From NCBI RefSeq assembly GCF_002287175.1, contig NZ_LMVM01000040.1, forward strand, positions 124,001 through 188,000: a stretch of DNA of 64,000 bases. The letters run 5' to 3'. Below the pieces are notes generated by a model. That model saw nothing but the letters and a program-made list of their open reading frames with translations, made no database searches and was not told the DNA's origin. Positions 45,032-53,021 of this stretch are shown in pieces (positions within the stretch are counted from its first letter, which is position 1; every line of letters begins with the position of its first letter). The position numbers were made by a program, and so were the translations under genes. Source of the stretch: Methanobacterium bryantii (lineage in GTDB: Archaea; Methanobacteriota; Methanobacteria; Methanobacteriales; Methanobacteriaceae).

Positions 45032-45250
45032 TTAATTAATCACGTCGTAGCCTGCTTCTTTTACAGCTTCTTCTAGTTTTGAGAGTTCCACTTTTTTAGG
45101 ATTGTATTTAACAGCGGCTTTTCCTGATTTTAAATCTACTTTAACTTCTTTGACCCCATCTACATTTTTTAAAGATTTTTCAACGCGTGCTACGCAGTGG
45201 GCACAGCTCATTCCTGAAATTTTAATTTCTGCTTTTGTTGAATCAAACAC
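45032..45250 (-). CDS. copZ: copper chaperone CopZ-like HMA protein
   Basis: The 72-residue cytosolic protein is a single heavy-metal-associated domain with GMSCAHCVARVEKSLKNVDG and the closing EEAVKEAGYDVIN. The CxxC is complete. It probably hands Cu+ to the N-terminal domains of CopA, whose gene lies about 240 bp downstream on the same strand. A TATA-like stretch at about 45308-45317 on the minus strand and a short leader suggest its own promoter, divergent from the HxlR-type regulator. Confidence 0.93.
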   Translation of the reverse strand: MFDSTKAEIKISGMSCAHCVARVEKSLKNVDGVKEVKVDLKSGKAAVKYNPKKVELSKLEEAVKEAGYDVIN

Positions 45251-45426
45251 TATTTAACTCCTCCTCAGTTCTTATTATTTGATTTTTAAATATTTTCGGT
45301 TAAACAATGATTATATAACTCTTTTTAATTATTTTTAACTAAAATTTTCAATTAATTTATCTATAATATATGAATTCCACTAGTTGTATTTAAATTAGGT
45401 ATAGACAAAACGGTTATATAGTACAC

Positions 45427-45496
45427 TTTTGTATACCAACTATCAACAAAAGTACCATTGGAATATAAGTAGAATACATGGATTATTTTTGTATAC
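45427..45496. promoter_or_regulatory. repeated TTTTGTATAC operator candidate
   Basis: TTTTGTATAC occurs at 45427-45436 and again at 45487-45496, 60 bp apart, in the region between copZ and the HxlR-type gene. The embedded GTATAC is palindromic. The second copy lies 38 bp before the regulator's ATG. Two equally spaced copies in a divergent promoter are what an autoregulated HTH dimer would use. Confidence 0.45.
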
Positions 45497-45524
45497 GGGC
45501 GTAATAAGTAACTGATGTGATCTG

Positions 45525-45866
45525 ATGACTGAAAATAAAAAGTACTGCTGTCCAGTAGCTGCAGCAATAGATGAAATAGGTGGAAAGTGGAAACCACTAA
45601 TTTTGTGGGCATTAAAAGATCAAACGTTAAGGTTCAGTGAAATTAATAGAGAATTACCTGCTATAACACAACGCATGCTTACAAAACAGCTCCGGGAATT
45701 GGAAAGAGATAACTTAGTTAACAGAAAGGTCTATGCAGAAGTGCCTCCAAAGGTAGAATACTCCCTTACCGCAAAGGGCAAATCAGTTATACCTATTTTA
45801 AAATCACTCTGTGACTGGGGAGAAGAATACTGTAAATCTAAAATCTGTTTAAATGTGTTAGATTAA
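45525..45866 (+). CDS. HxlR-family transcriptional regulator
   Basis: The 113-residue winged-helix protein shows the HxlR pattern: CCPVAAAIDEIGGKWKPLIL, then LRFSEINRELPAITQRMLTKQLRELERDNLV and a wing RKVYAEVPPKVEYSLTAKG. Two adjacent cysteines near the N-terminus (YCCPV), where many HxlR members have one, and a third near the C-terminus could sense redox state or metal. It is divergent from copZ, with paired operator-like repeats between them, so control of copper genes is the simplest inference. Confidence 0.92.
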   Translation: MTENKKYCCPVAAAIDEIGGKWKPLILWALKDQTLRFSEINRELPAITQRMLTKQLRELERDNLVNRKVYAEVPPKVEYSLTAKGKSVIPILKSLCDWGEEYCKSKICLNVLD

Positions 45867-45911
45867 GTCATACTCCATTATTTTTAATTTTAATCCGACT
45901 GTTATGGATAT

Positions 45912-46001
45912 GTCTAATTTTATAACAGTAGTTATATACTTAAAATTAGACTGTCTATATATAACTATTGTTATGTTAAATTAAAGATTTAACATAACAA
46001 T
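45912..46001. repeat. two strong palindromes between HxlR and a NifX-like pseudogene
   Basis: GTCTAATTTTA (45912-45922) pairs with TAAAATTAGAC (45941-45951), and ATTGTTATGTTAAAT (45967-45981) pairs perfectly with ATTTAACATAACAAT (45987-46001) across a 5-base loop. They may be terminators, operators or remnants of an inserted palindrome; they lack the C-rich motifs of the 18-24 kb elements. Confidence 0.7.
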
Positions 46002-46067
46002 CTAATGAGATATCAATCATTGATTTGGTTTAATTTAATTAAATTAGTCATTGAATTTAAAAAAAAG

Positions 46068-46448
46068 ATGAGATACATCGTTAAAATTCGCAATTTCAAG
46101 CAGTGATGGAAAATTTATAGATCTGCACTTGGCAAGGTTCGGTTTTCTTGTATTTGAAATTAAAGAAAGTGGAGATCATGAATTCAGTGAGCCAGTAAAA
46201 ACATCCCGCCTTCAGATGATCCCAATTTGTTGGAAAATCATGATAAAGCGCTTGCAAAGAGTGTTGATTTAATTTCAGATTGTGATGTAATACTTCCAAG
46301 CCAAATTGGACCTTCTACATCTAAAGCTCTTCTATCATGTGGAGTAAAGTCATACTCTGTTTTGAATTTTATGATAGAAAAAGCTTTAAAAAAATTAGCT
46401 TCTTCAAAACTAATTTCTAGACCAATACCGCGGCCTGTAATTCATTAA
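46068..46448 (+). pseudogene. frameshifted NifX/NafY-like (dinitrogenase FeMo-cofactor domain) protein
   Basis: From ATG at 46068 the frame reads MRYIVKI and then needs a one-base shift to continue AISSSDGKFIDLHLARFGFL, typical of small Fe-Mo cofactor-binding domain proteins. A second shift, near 46220, is needed to reach LLENHDKALAKSVDLISDCD and VILPSQIGPSTSKALLSCGV, the conserved C-terminal half. Both shifts and the absence of any intact alternative show that the gene is broken. An Mrp/Nbp35 gene follows, a common neighbour of this family. Confidence 0.8.
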
Positions 46449-46689
46449 ACTTGAAAAAGTGTAATATTTGGAAAAATTGTATAATTAACAGGTTGAAAAG
46501 AGGTATTCGGCGGTTACAGTTAAATTTGAAAATTATAAATAATTTTGTAGATATACTATTACTATATGTTTACACGATATTTTAGATTAGTTTCTAAAAC
46601 AGTGAAAACAATTTTTTAGAATTTAGTTTCTATTGATTTTATATGTATTAGCTTTAATATTCAAATATATTCTATTTGGAGGATTATTA

Positions 46690-47526
46690 ATGGTTTCTGA
46701 AGAAGAACAGCGTAAAAAAGCGGTAATGGAACAGGAAGTTGAAATTATAAAAAGGATGAGTAAGATCAAGCATAAAATTGCAGTAATGAGTGGAAAAGGG
46801 GGAGTGGGTAAATCCACAGTATCGGTAAATTTAGCTGCTGCCTTTGCTAAGAAGGGGTATAAAACAGGTATTATGGACGCAGATGTACATGGGCCAAATG
46901 TTCCAAAGATGCTGGGAGTAGAAGGAAAAAATTTAGGTTACAGTGAAGATGGTATAACACCTGTTGAAACTGAAGAAGGAATAAAAGTCATGTCTGTAGG
47001 ATTTTTTTTATCTTCACAGGATACTCCTGTTATATGGAGAGGCCCTGCAAAAACAGGGGCAATAAAACAATTTTTTGCAGAAGTTAACTGGGGTGATTTA
47101 GATGTTTTAATTATTGATAATCCTCCAGGCACTGGAGATGAGCCTTTAACTGTTTTACAGACTGTTCCATTAGATGGCGTCGTTTTAGTTACCACGCCCC
47201 AATCTGTAGTTCAGGAAGATGTAATCAAGGGTGTTAATTTAGTTAAAAATCTAAATATTCCAATTATTGGAGTTATTGAGAATATGTCCGGTTTTATCTG
47301 CCCCCACTGTGAAAATGAAATTTTAATATTTGGTAAAGGTACGGGTACTAAACTGGCGGAAGAAATGGACATTCCTTTCCTTGGGAGACTGCCTTTAGAT
47401 GTAGAAACAGCAGCTTCTTCTGATAGTGGGAATCCTGTTGTAATTAAAGAGCCGGAATCAGAGATTTCAGTTAGGATATCAAAAATTGTGGATAAAATTG
47501 AGTCACAAATTATCAGCAAGTCTTAA
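46690..47526 (+). CDS. Mrp/Nbp35-type Fe-S carrier ATPase
   Basis: The start at 46690 is set by GGAGG at 46678-46682; the longer frame from 46633 has no ribosome-binding site. The product of about 278 residues has the deviant Walker A MSGKGGVGKSTVSVNLA, the Mrp motif DADVHGPNVPKMLG, DNPPGTGDEPLTVLQ and the C-terminal CPHC (FICPHCENEI) that bridges a [4Fe-4S] cluster between subunits. It probably delivers Fe-S clusters to apoproteins. The upstream NifX-like gene is broken. Confidence 0.93.
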   Translation: MVSEEEQRKKAVMEQEVEIIKRMSKIKHKIAVMSGKGGVGKSTVSVNLAAAFAKKGYKTGIMDADVHGPNVPKMLGVEGKNLGYSEDGITPVETEEGIKVMSVGFFLSSQDTPVIWRGPAKTGAIKQFFAEVNWGDLDVLIIDNPPGTGDEPLTVLQTVPLDGVVLVTTPQSVVQEDVIKGVNLVKNLNIPIIGVIENMSGFICPHCENEILIFGKGTGTKLAEEMDIPFLGRLPLDVETAASSDSGNPVVIKEPESEISVRISKIVDKIESQIISKS

Positions 47527-47699
47527 TTTTAACTTCAATTCTTTTTTGAAGAAATATGACTTCATTTAAATTAATTTTAAAAACAGAGATGCTTAATTAA
47601 TAACAAATATGGATTCCTATAATTCTGGCATGCAGTTATAAATAATAATAGTCCATAATAAAATAATAAAATTCATCATGTCATGTTCTGGTGAAACTC

Positions 47700-47936
47700 A
47701 TGAGAAAGATTGTAAAATTAGCCATTGTTGGAATTATTATGGCATTATTTGTATTGTTTTTAGCTTTTTTTGCTGTATATGAAGATAATCTTGTAGGGAA
47801 AGGAAAGTATCAAAATGTTTCAGATGCAACGGGCAATATTGAACTTCCCCTTATTGAAAAAGGAATTCCCTATCTGGATGCTGTAGATATGGCAAATATT
47901 ATGTTAACTAAGGAGAGCACGCTGAAATTAGCATGA
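47700..47936 (+). CDS. 78-residue membrane-anchored protein of unknown function
   Basis: ATG at 47700 is preferred because GGTGA (47690-47694), which includes the alternative GTG, acts as the ribosome-binding site. A single N-terminal helix (KLAIVGIIMALFVLFLAFFA) is followed by about 50 residues, probably extracytoplasmic, with LPLIEKGIPYLDAVDMANIM. It has no cysteines or recognised domain. It converges with the riboflavin kinase gene. Function unknown. Confidence 0.65.
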   Translation: MRKIVKLAIVGIIMALFVLFLAFFAVYEDNLVGKGKYQNVSDATGNIELPLIEKGIPYLDAVDMANIMLTKESTLKLA

Positions 47937-47956
47937 TATAAACAATTTTTTAGAAC

Positions 47957-48337
47957 TTAATCTGGAATATTTATAGTTACGGAACTTCCATCACTAATAT
48001 GGAACCTTTCTTTAAGATTTTGAGGAGCTATAAACTCAACAACATCTTTTGAATGATGAGTTTTTTCTGGAAAAATCACTGCCCCTTCAACTTCATCATT
48101 TAGAGTTGCTTTTTTAAATTTAACATCACCAAAAGTTTTTTCACCTTTTATTTCTGGAATATCACTTTCTAAAAGTTTCTCAACCTTTTGTGAATCATTA
48201 TCTTCAACATGGACATTCAACGTACCAATGAATGGCTTGAAATGAAGTTTATCTTCAAATTGATCCCTGTAAATTGATTGCGACATAAAATATGCGCCTT
48301 TTTTTGTTCCTGAAACTACAATACCTTTAATTTTCAT
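47957..48337 (-). CDS. ribK: CTP-dependent riboflavin kinase (archaeal RibK)
   Basis: The 126-residue enzyme makes FMN from riboflavin using CTP, the archaeal solution (former DUF120 family). Landmarks are GIVVSGTKKGAYFMSQSIYR, QFEDKLHFKPFIGTLNVHVE with the conserved PGTLN-like motif (FIGTLN here), AVIFPEKTHHSKDVVEFIAP and LKERFHISDGSSVTINI. There is no N-terminal HTH domain, which some family members have. GTGAT precedes the ATG. It is monocistronic. Confidence 0.92.
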   Translation of the reverse strand: MKIKGIVVSGTKKGAYFMSQSIYRDQFEDKLHFKPFIGTLNVHVEDNDSQKVEKLLESDIPEIKGEKTFGDVKFKKATLNDEVEGAVIFPEKTHHSKDVVEFIAPQNLKERFHISDGSSVTINIPD

Positions 48338-48423
48338 TTAAATCACATTTTTACATTATAATATCAATAATTTTTAAAATAGATCCGCAAGCTTATTTTC
48401 AAATAAAAAATAAATTAGGTAAG

Positions 48424-48675
48424 TTATCTTGATCTGGATTCCATTTGCCTGTCGGCCGATCCATCTTTGCAGTGGTAAACAGTGGAGAAATCAAAATCTG
48501 ATGAAACTGTACAGTCCTGGCAGTTACACCCTTGTTCATTTTCAAAACATCTTATTTCATCACCTGCGGAGCAAAATACTCCTAATTTTCCGCTCTGCAT
48601 GCACTCATTGTAGGTAGGGCATGCATTACAGATGCACTTTATCATGGTTTCTTCATTTTTTGGGACTTTTGCCAT
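48424..48675 (-). CDS. DUF2769-like cysteine-rich protein
   Basis: The 83-residue product has ten cysteines, mostly in CICNACPTYNECMQSGKLGV and CFENEQGCNCQDCTVSSDF, the spacing seen in DUF2769 proteins common in methanogens. Such spacing suggests zinc or Fe-S binding, but no function is known. It stands alone, with AGGTG just before the ATG. Its placement between riboflavin kinase and the copper region is not informative. Confidence 0.82.
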   Translation of the reverse strand: MAKVPKNEETMIKCICNACPTYNECMQSGKLGVFCSAGDEIRCFENEQGCNCQDCTVSSDFDFSTVYHCKDGSADRQMESRSR

Positions 48676-48911
48676 ATTATCACCTCATTTATGTGTTTCT
48701 GGAAATATGCATTATTTCCTTCAACTTCTATCTTTAGTATGTAATATTAAATTTATAAAACTTATTACATAAAATTTATTGGTTATTAAATTGCTTGTAA
48801 AAAGTTATCTAAAAATGTTAATTAGGATAAAAAGTGATAATAAAAAGGTTAAGTCGTGTTTCGATGATTTTTTGTTTACTTTAACAGCACCCCTTCCCAG
48901 AGATTATTATC

Positions 48912-49088
48912 CTATCTGTATTTATGTAAAATATCGTGTTCTCTCGCAATTTTGCCATTTCTTGTTACAATGATTCCAAATGCATCAATATCTAGATTTT
49001 TAAGTAGATCACCCACTGAAATACGGTTTATTTTAATATCTTCTTCATCATCATCTTTTCCAGATACATTAATAATTTTTAGCTGCAT
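48912..49088 (-). CDS. ThiS/MoaD-like beta-grasp protein, truncated
   Basis: The 58-residue frame contains ISVGDLLKNLDIDAFGIIVT and RNGKIAREHDIL, closely matching the middle of archaeal ThiS/MoaD sulfur carriers. It then ends HKYR-stop, where family members continue for 15-20 residues to the essential C-terminal GG. Without that tail it cannot be adenylated or thiocarboxylated, so it is either a remnant or has a different role. No matching tail is seen in the other two frames downstream. No good ribosome-binding site precedes the ATG. Confidence 0.5.
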   Translation of the reverse strand: MQLKIINVSGKDDDEEDIKINRISVGDLLKNLDIDAFGIIVTRNGKIAREHDILHKYR

Positions 49089-49166
49089 TGAATCATTTGA
49101 ATTATTTTAGTACATTCAATTGAGGTTTTTTTAACTTTAAGAAATTGAAAGTACACATATAAATTT

Positions 49167-49325
49167 TTAATATCCATGCATCATACCATGGCCCGTATTA
49201 TTACCGTAGTGGCCGTGATAGCCTCCCATATAAGGTGTGTACATCCACATCCATACAAAAATAGCTACTATGATTACTACTGCGATAATTAGCACGATTA
49301 ATACAATTGCAGTGTTTCTATCTAT
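49167..49325 (-). CDS. Met/His-rich membrane peptide next to CopB
   Basis: About 52 codons encode a hydrophobic helix (AIVLIVLIIAVVIIVAIFVW) followed by MWMYTPYMGGYHGHYGNN and TGHGMMHGY, a tail dense in Met and His that should bind copper. It lies about 40 bp beyond the CopB stop on the same strand. No ATG, GTG or TTG is present before the helix; ATA at 49325-49323 follows GGATGTGAT at ribosome-binding-site distance. The other possibilities are an internal GTG or an assembly/sequence error that removed an ATG. Confidence 0.55.
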   Translation of the reverse strand: MDRNTAIVLIVLIIAVVIIVAIFVWMWMYTPYMGGYHGHYGNNTGHGMMHGY

Positions 49326-49364
49326 AAAATCACATCCAACTTTTATGTCCCAAAATTTTTCAAT

Positions 49365-51431
49365 TTATTTCTCTATTTTCAAGAATCTTGAGTTAAAAGC
49401 TACAATTATGGTACTTACTGACATTAATATGGCCCCTGCTGCGGGAGTTAATATAATTCCATATGCAAAAAGAATGCCTGCAGCGATTGGAATTGCAAAA
49501 ACATTGTATCCAGTTCCCCATAGTAGATTTTCGATCATTTTACGGTATGTAGATTTTGCAAGCTTAACTACATAAACAGTATCAAGAGGATTGCTCCTTA
49601 CCAAAACAACATCGCCAGCTTCAATGGCAACATCAGTCCCTGCACCGATTGCAATTCCCACATCTGCCTGTGCAAGTGCAGGAGCGTCGTTAATACCATC
49701 TCCAGTCATAGCAACAATTAATCCTTCAGATTGGATTTCTCGAACTTTTTGGGCTTTTTCATGGGGTAAAACCTCTGCATAATATTTATCAAGGCTAATT
49801 TCCTTTGCTACCCACTCTGCAACCTCTTTTCTATCTCCTGTAATCATTATACATTGAATATCCATATCTTTTAGTTTTTGTACTGCTTCTTTGGACTCTT
49901 CTCTTATAATATCTGCAAGTGCAATTGCTCCTTTAAGCCTGCCTTCAATAATTACAAAAATGATAGTTTTTCCTTGAAAGGAGAGTTCATTTAAATTTTC
50001 ATTTGAAATAGGGATGTTCTTTTCCTTTAAGTATCCTGGACTAACCACTTCAACTTTTTTGCCTGCGATGATTCCTTGAACTCCTTTTCCCGGGATTGCT
50101 TTAAAATTTTCAACATTAAAAGTTTCCTTTGCAGATTTTATGACTCCCTTTGCAATAGGGTGTTCAGAGTAGGATTCAAGTGAAGCTGCATATTTTAAAA
50201 TCTTATTTTCACTGTATTCACCCAAAGGAAGGATGTCAGTCACGCCGAATTTCCCATGTGTAAGTGTACCTGTTTTATCAAATACTATGGCATTTATGTC
50301 TCTTGACTTTTCAAAAGATGCGCGATTTCTTATTAAAAGCCCATTTTGTGCAGATAATGCTGTTGAAACCGCAACAACAAGTGGAACTGCTAGTCCAAGT
50401 GCATGAGGACATGTAATTACCATTACAGTTACAGCCCTCTCCAGCGCAAACTCAGAGCCGAATGAAGTAAAGATAAACCAGACTAGAAATGTTAAAAATC
50501 CACCGCTAAGGGCAACTACAGTAAGTCCTGTTGCGAAGCGGTCCGCTATATTCTGTGTATGTGATTTACTTTCTTGAGCTTCTTTAACAAGGTTTATAAC
50601 CTGTGATAAAAATGAGTCTTTTCCTGTTTTTTTAATTTCAACTGTAATAGATCCATCTCCATTGACTGATCCGCCGATTACTTCAGCATTAACATCTTTA
50701 AAAACCGGCTGTGATTCACCTGTAAGCATTGATTCGTCAATAGAAGTGTTCCCTTTAATAATTTCACTGTCTACAGGGACTTTTTCGCCGGGTTTAATAA
50801 GCACATGATCTCCAACCGATAATTTATCTAATGGAATATCCATGGTACTTCCATCATCCATTAGTTTATGGGCACTTGACGGCATGAGCTTAACCAGCTT
50901 CTCAAGAGCTCTGGAAGCGCCCATCACAGATCTCATTTCCAACCAGTGACCTATAAGCATAATATCAATTAATGTTGCAAGTTCCCAGAAAAATACTTCG
51001 CCCATGAGACCAAAAACTACTGCACTGCTGTATAAATAAGCGCTAGTAATTGCAACGGAAATTAATGTGTCCATTCCTGGAACTCGTAGTTTTAGTTGAT
51101 TGTAAAACCCTTTAAAAAATGGATAGCCGCCATAGAAATAAACAATGGAAGATAAAATAAATAAGACATATGAATCTCCTGGAAATCTAATTGATGTGCC
51201 AAATCCAATTAATTCTTGAATTGTAGGGGATAAAATGAGTATAGGTACAGTTAAAATTAATGATATCCAGAATCTTCTTTTTAAATCTTCAAGCATACCT
51301 TTATGGGCATGCTCACCATGTATTCTGTGTTCCTCTTCCATTTGCTGGCCACAAACAATGCACTTACCCTTTTTACCATGTTTTTCATGATGCATATGTT
51401 CCATTTCATGGTTAGAATCATCTTGATTAAT
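49365..51431 (-). CDS. copB: CopB-type heavy-metal P1B ATPase
   Basis: From the ATT at 51431 (after GGAGG at 51443-51439) the product has about 688 residues; a longer frame starts at ATG 51521 but has no ribosome-binding site. The N-terminus is His-rich (HEMEHMHHEKHGKKGK) with CIVCGQQM, in place of CxxC heavy-metal domains. The transport motif is CPH (TCPHALGLAVP) rather than CPC, which defines the CopB/P1B-3 class linked to Cu2+ or Ag+. DKTGTLTHGKFGVTD, the HP motif YSEHPIAKGV and GDGINDAPALAQADVGIAIG follow. A Met/His-rich peptide gene lies downstream. Confidence 0.93.
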   Translation of the reverse strand: MNQDDSNHEMEHMHHEKHGKKGKCIVCGQQMEEEHRIHGEHAHKGMLEDLKRRFWISLILTVPILILSPTIQELIGFGTSIRFPGDSYVLFILSSIVYFYGGYPFFKGFYNQLKLRVPGMDTLISVAITSAYLYSSAVVFGLMGEVFFWELATLIDIMLIGHWLEMRSVMGASRALEKLVKLMPSSAHKLMDDGSTMDIPLDKLSVGDHVLIKPGEKVPVDSEIIKGNTSIDESMLTGESQPVFKDVNAEVIGGSVNGDGSITVEIKKTGKDSFLSQVINLVKEAQESKSHTQNIADRFATGLTVVALSGGFLTFLVWFIFTSFGSEFALERAVTVMVITCPHALGLAVPLVVAVSTALSAQNGLLIRNRASFEKSRDINAIVFDKTGTLTHGKFGVTDILPLGEYSENKILKYAASLESYSEHPIAKGVIKSAKETFNVENFKAIPGKGVQGIIAGKKVEVVSPGYLKEKNIPISNENLNELSFQGKTIIFVIIEGRLKGAIALADIIREESKEAVQKLKDMDIQCIMITGDRKEVAEWVAKEISLDKYYAEVLPHEKAQKVREIQSEGLIVAMTGDGINDAPALAQADVGIAIGAGTDVAIEAGDVVLVRSNPLDTVYVVKLAKSTYRKMIENLLWGTGYNVFAIPIAAGILFAYGIILTPAAGAILMSVSTIIVAFNSRFLKIEK

Positions 51432-51443
51432 TTTAACTCCTCC
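51429..51443 (-). promoter_or_regulatory. GGAGG site that points to an ATT start (CopB)
   Basis: On the minus strand GGAGG is followed after seven bases by ATT, in frame with the ATPase and just ahead of its His-rich N-terminus. The arrangement equals that before the secreted protein at 16744. The nearest in-frame ATG codons lie 39 bases or more downstream of this ATT. Confidence 0.5.
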
Positions 51444-51629
51444 GATGATGTCCTGAACTAGTATAATATAATATGTAAATTTAGTATTATAACGGTTTTG
51501 TAGAATATCCTGCGGATTCATTTAAAAAAGAAGAATTTTAATTTTTTAAAGATTAAAAATAAAAATAGATGAATTAGGATATTATTTTCCTAAAACACGA
51601 TTTAAATGATAATTTAAATCTCATTTGAC

Positions 51630-52403
51630 TTATTCATATTCTTTTGCAAGGTTACTTTGATACAGGTTGTGGTAATATGATTTGGTGCTTGAATTGACTT
51701 CCGTATAGTTTTCGTTGAGTAAACCATGGTTGTAGTAATATTGTAACTGAGAAGCGTGTCCTAGTTCAAAGTTTCTATAGGGGTTGTTGAAGTATGGGGT
51801 GAGCATTCCTGAAATCATGTAGATATAAGCAGGAATTATCCCGTATGTTTTTGTTAGTACCTGGAAATATAATGGGAATCCATCTCCAGGTTCTAAGACC
51901 GGATTACCAATTCGAACATTTCCATGATAAGCCATTGGAATTGGGCCTTCCTGGCCGTGTTCTTCGGCAAGTTCATTTACATGGGCCATCATCTCGTCGT
52001 AAGTGTCGTAAACATGACCGTCAGACATGTACTTATATCTGCCGTCTGGAACACCAAATAAAGCTACTTTAAACGAGTCTAAAAAGTCAATATGATTTAA
52101 ACTTACTGAACCTGCACCTTCAGTGTCGATATAGGCTACTTCAATTATGTAAATATCCCCTTCCTGGTAACTACGATAATTGGAACCTCCATACATGTGT
52201 ACAATTAAACCTACTTTAGAACCGGTTTTATTAACCTGCTGTGCAAAAAGCTCAGAGTGGGGATGTCCTGGATAAAAGTCAGGGTTAGATAATTTAACGA
52301 ATGAAAGTCTTCCTAAAGGCTCAATAGGGCCGTTTGAAACTGTAATGTAAGAGTAACCTATAATGAGGGCTAAAATAGCCAGTGCAATTAACCACCATTT
52401 CAT
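51630..52403 (-). CDS. membrane-anchored extracytoplasmic protein of unknown function
   Basis: The 257-residue product has an N-terminal signal anchor (WWLIALAILALIIGYSYITV) followed by a globular, Tyr- and His-rich extracytoplasmic domain with SFVKLSNPDFYPGHPHSELF, LIVHMYGGSNYRSYQEGD and PAYIYMISGMLTPYFNNP. It has no cysteine and no recognised catalytic motif. It lies 109 bp upstream of CopB on the same strand, and exposed His/Met residues would be compatible with metal binding, but the link is only positional. Function unknown. Confidence 0.75.
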   Translation of the reverse strand: MKWWLIALAILALIIGYSYITVSNGPIEPLGRLSFVKLSNPDFYPGHPHSELFAQQVNKTGSKVGLIVHMYGGSNYRSYQEGDIYIIEVAYIDTEGAGSVSLNHIDFLDSFKVALFGVPDGRYKYMSDGHVYDTYDEMMAHVNELAEEHGQEGPIPMAYHGNVRIGNPVLEPGDGFPLYFQVLTKTYGIIPAYIYMISGMLTPYFNNPYRNFELGHASQLQYYYNHGLLNENYTEVNSSTKSYYHNLYQSNLAKEYE

Positions 52404-53021
52404 TTTTTTTCTCCAGTAAAATTAACAAAGTCATCTAAATGGAATTTATAATTGAAATTTTCCATTTATGTAACTATTTTTCAATGTGATTTACATATTA
52501 TAAATTTTAAATTAGCGCTCATGTTTAAATGGTTGTGCCGATGTTACTTTGAATTTTTATGAGTTATATGGTTAAGTAAATTACACTCTTCCAAATATAG
52601 TTTCATATAATTAATTGATATTATAATTTAACATAAAGCATGAAGTGTGCACATGATCATGGACATGGGCGTATTAAATATGAAGTAATTAAATTTAGAT
52701 TTTATATTTATAAATCTTTCTAATTTTAATAATAAACTAATTTAATTTCTTAACTGCTAAATGCAGAAATAAGCTCTTAATTTAACTATTTTTTATAAAG
52801 TGATGGTGTCCAAATAGTATAATTAAGTGAGAGAATGTATTTTTGGATAGTTTACATTTACATTTTTAAATTATGAAATTGTAGGATATATAAGTTGCTA
52901 AACTGCATTTTTGACATTTATCTTCCCTAAATCAGTTAATAAGGTATTTAAAATTAGAATTATATAAAAAAATTATATAAATAATTAATATGCTTCAAAA
53001 TGTAATTTAAGGGGGAAATAA
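52404..53021 (-). other. AT-rich non-coding region
   Basis: About 620 bp with no convincing gene. A 27-codon frame at 52640-52723 (plus strand) contains HDHGHG and could be a remnant or chance. No strong palindrome, RNA gene or repeat was seen. The left neighbour's minus-strand promoter must lie near 52410-52500. Confidence 0.35.

Noticed and set aside
52640..52723. 27-codon ORF with HDHGHG
   Set aside because: Too short, no ribosome-binding site and no partner; the His cluster could be chance.
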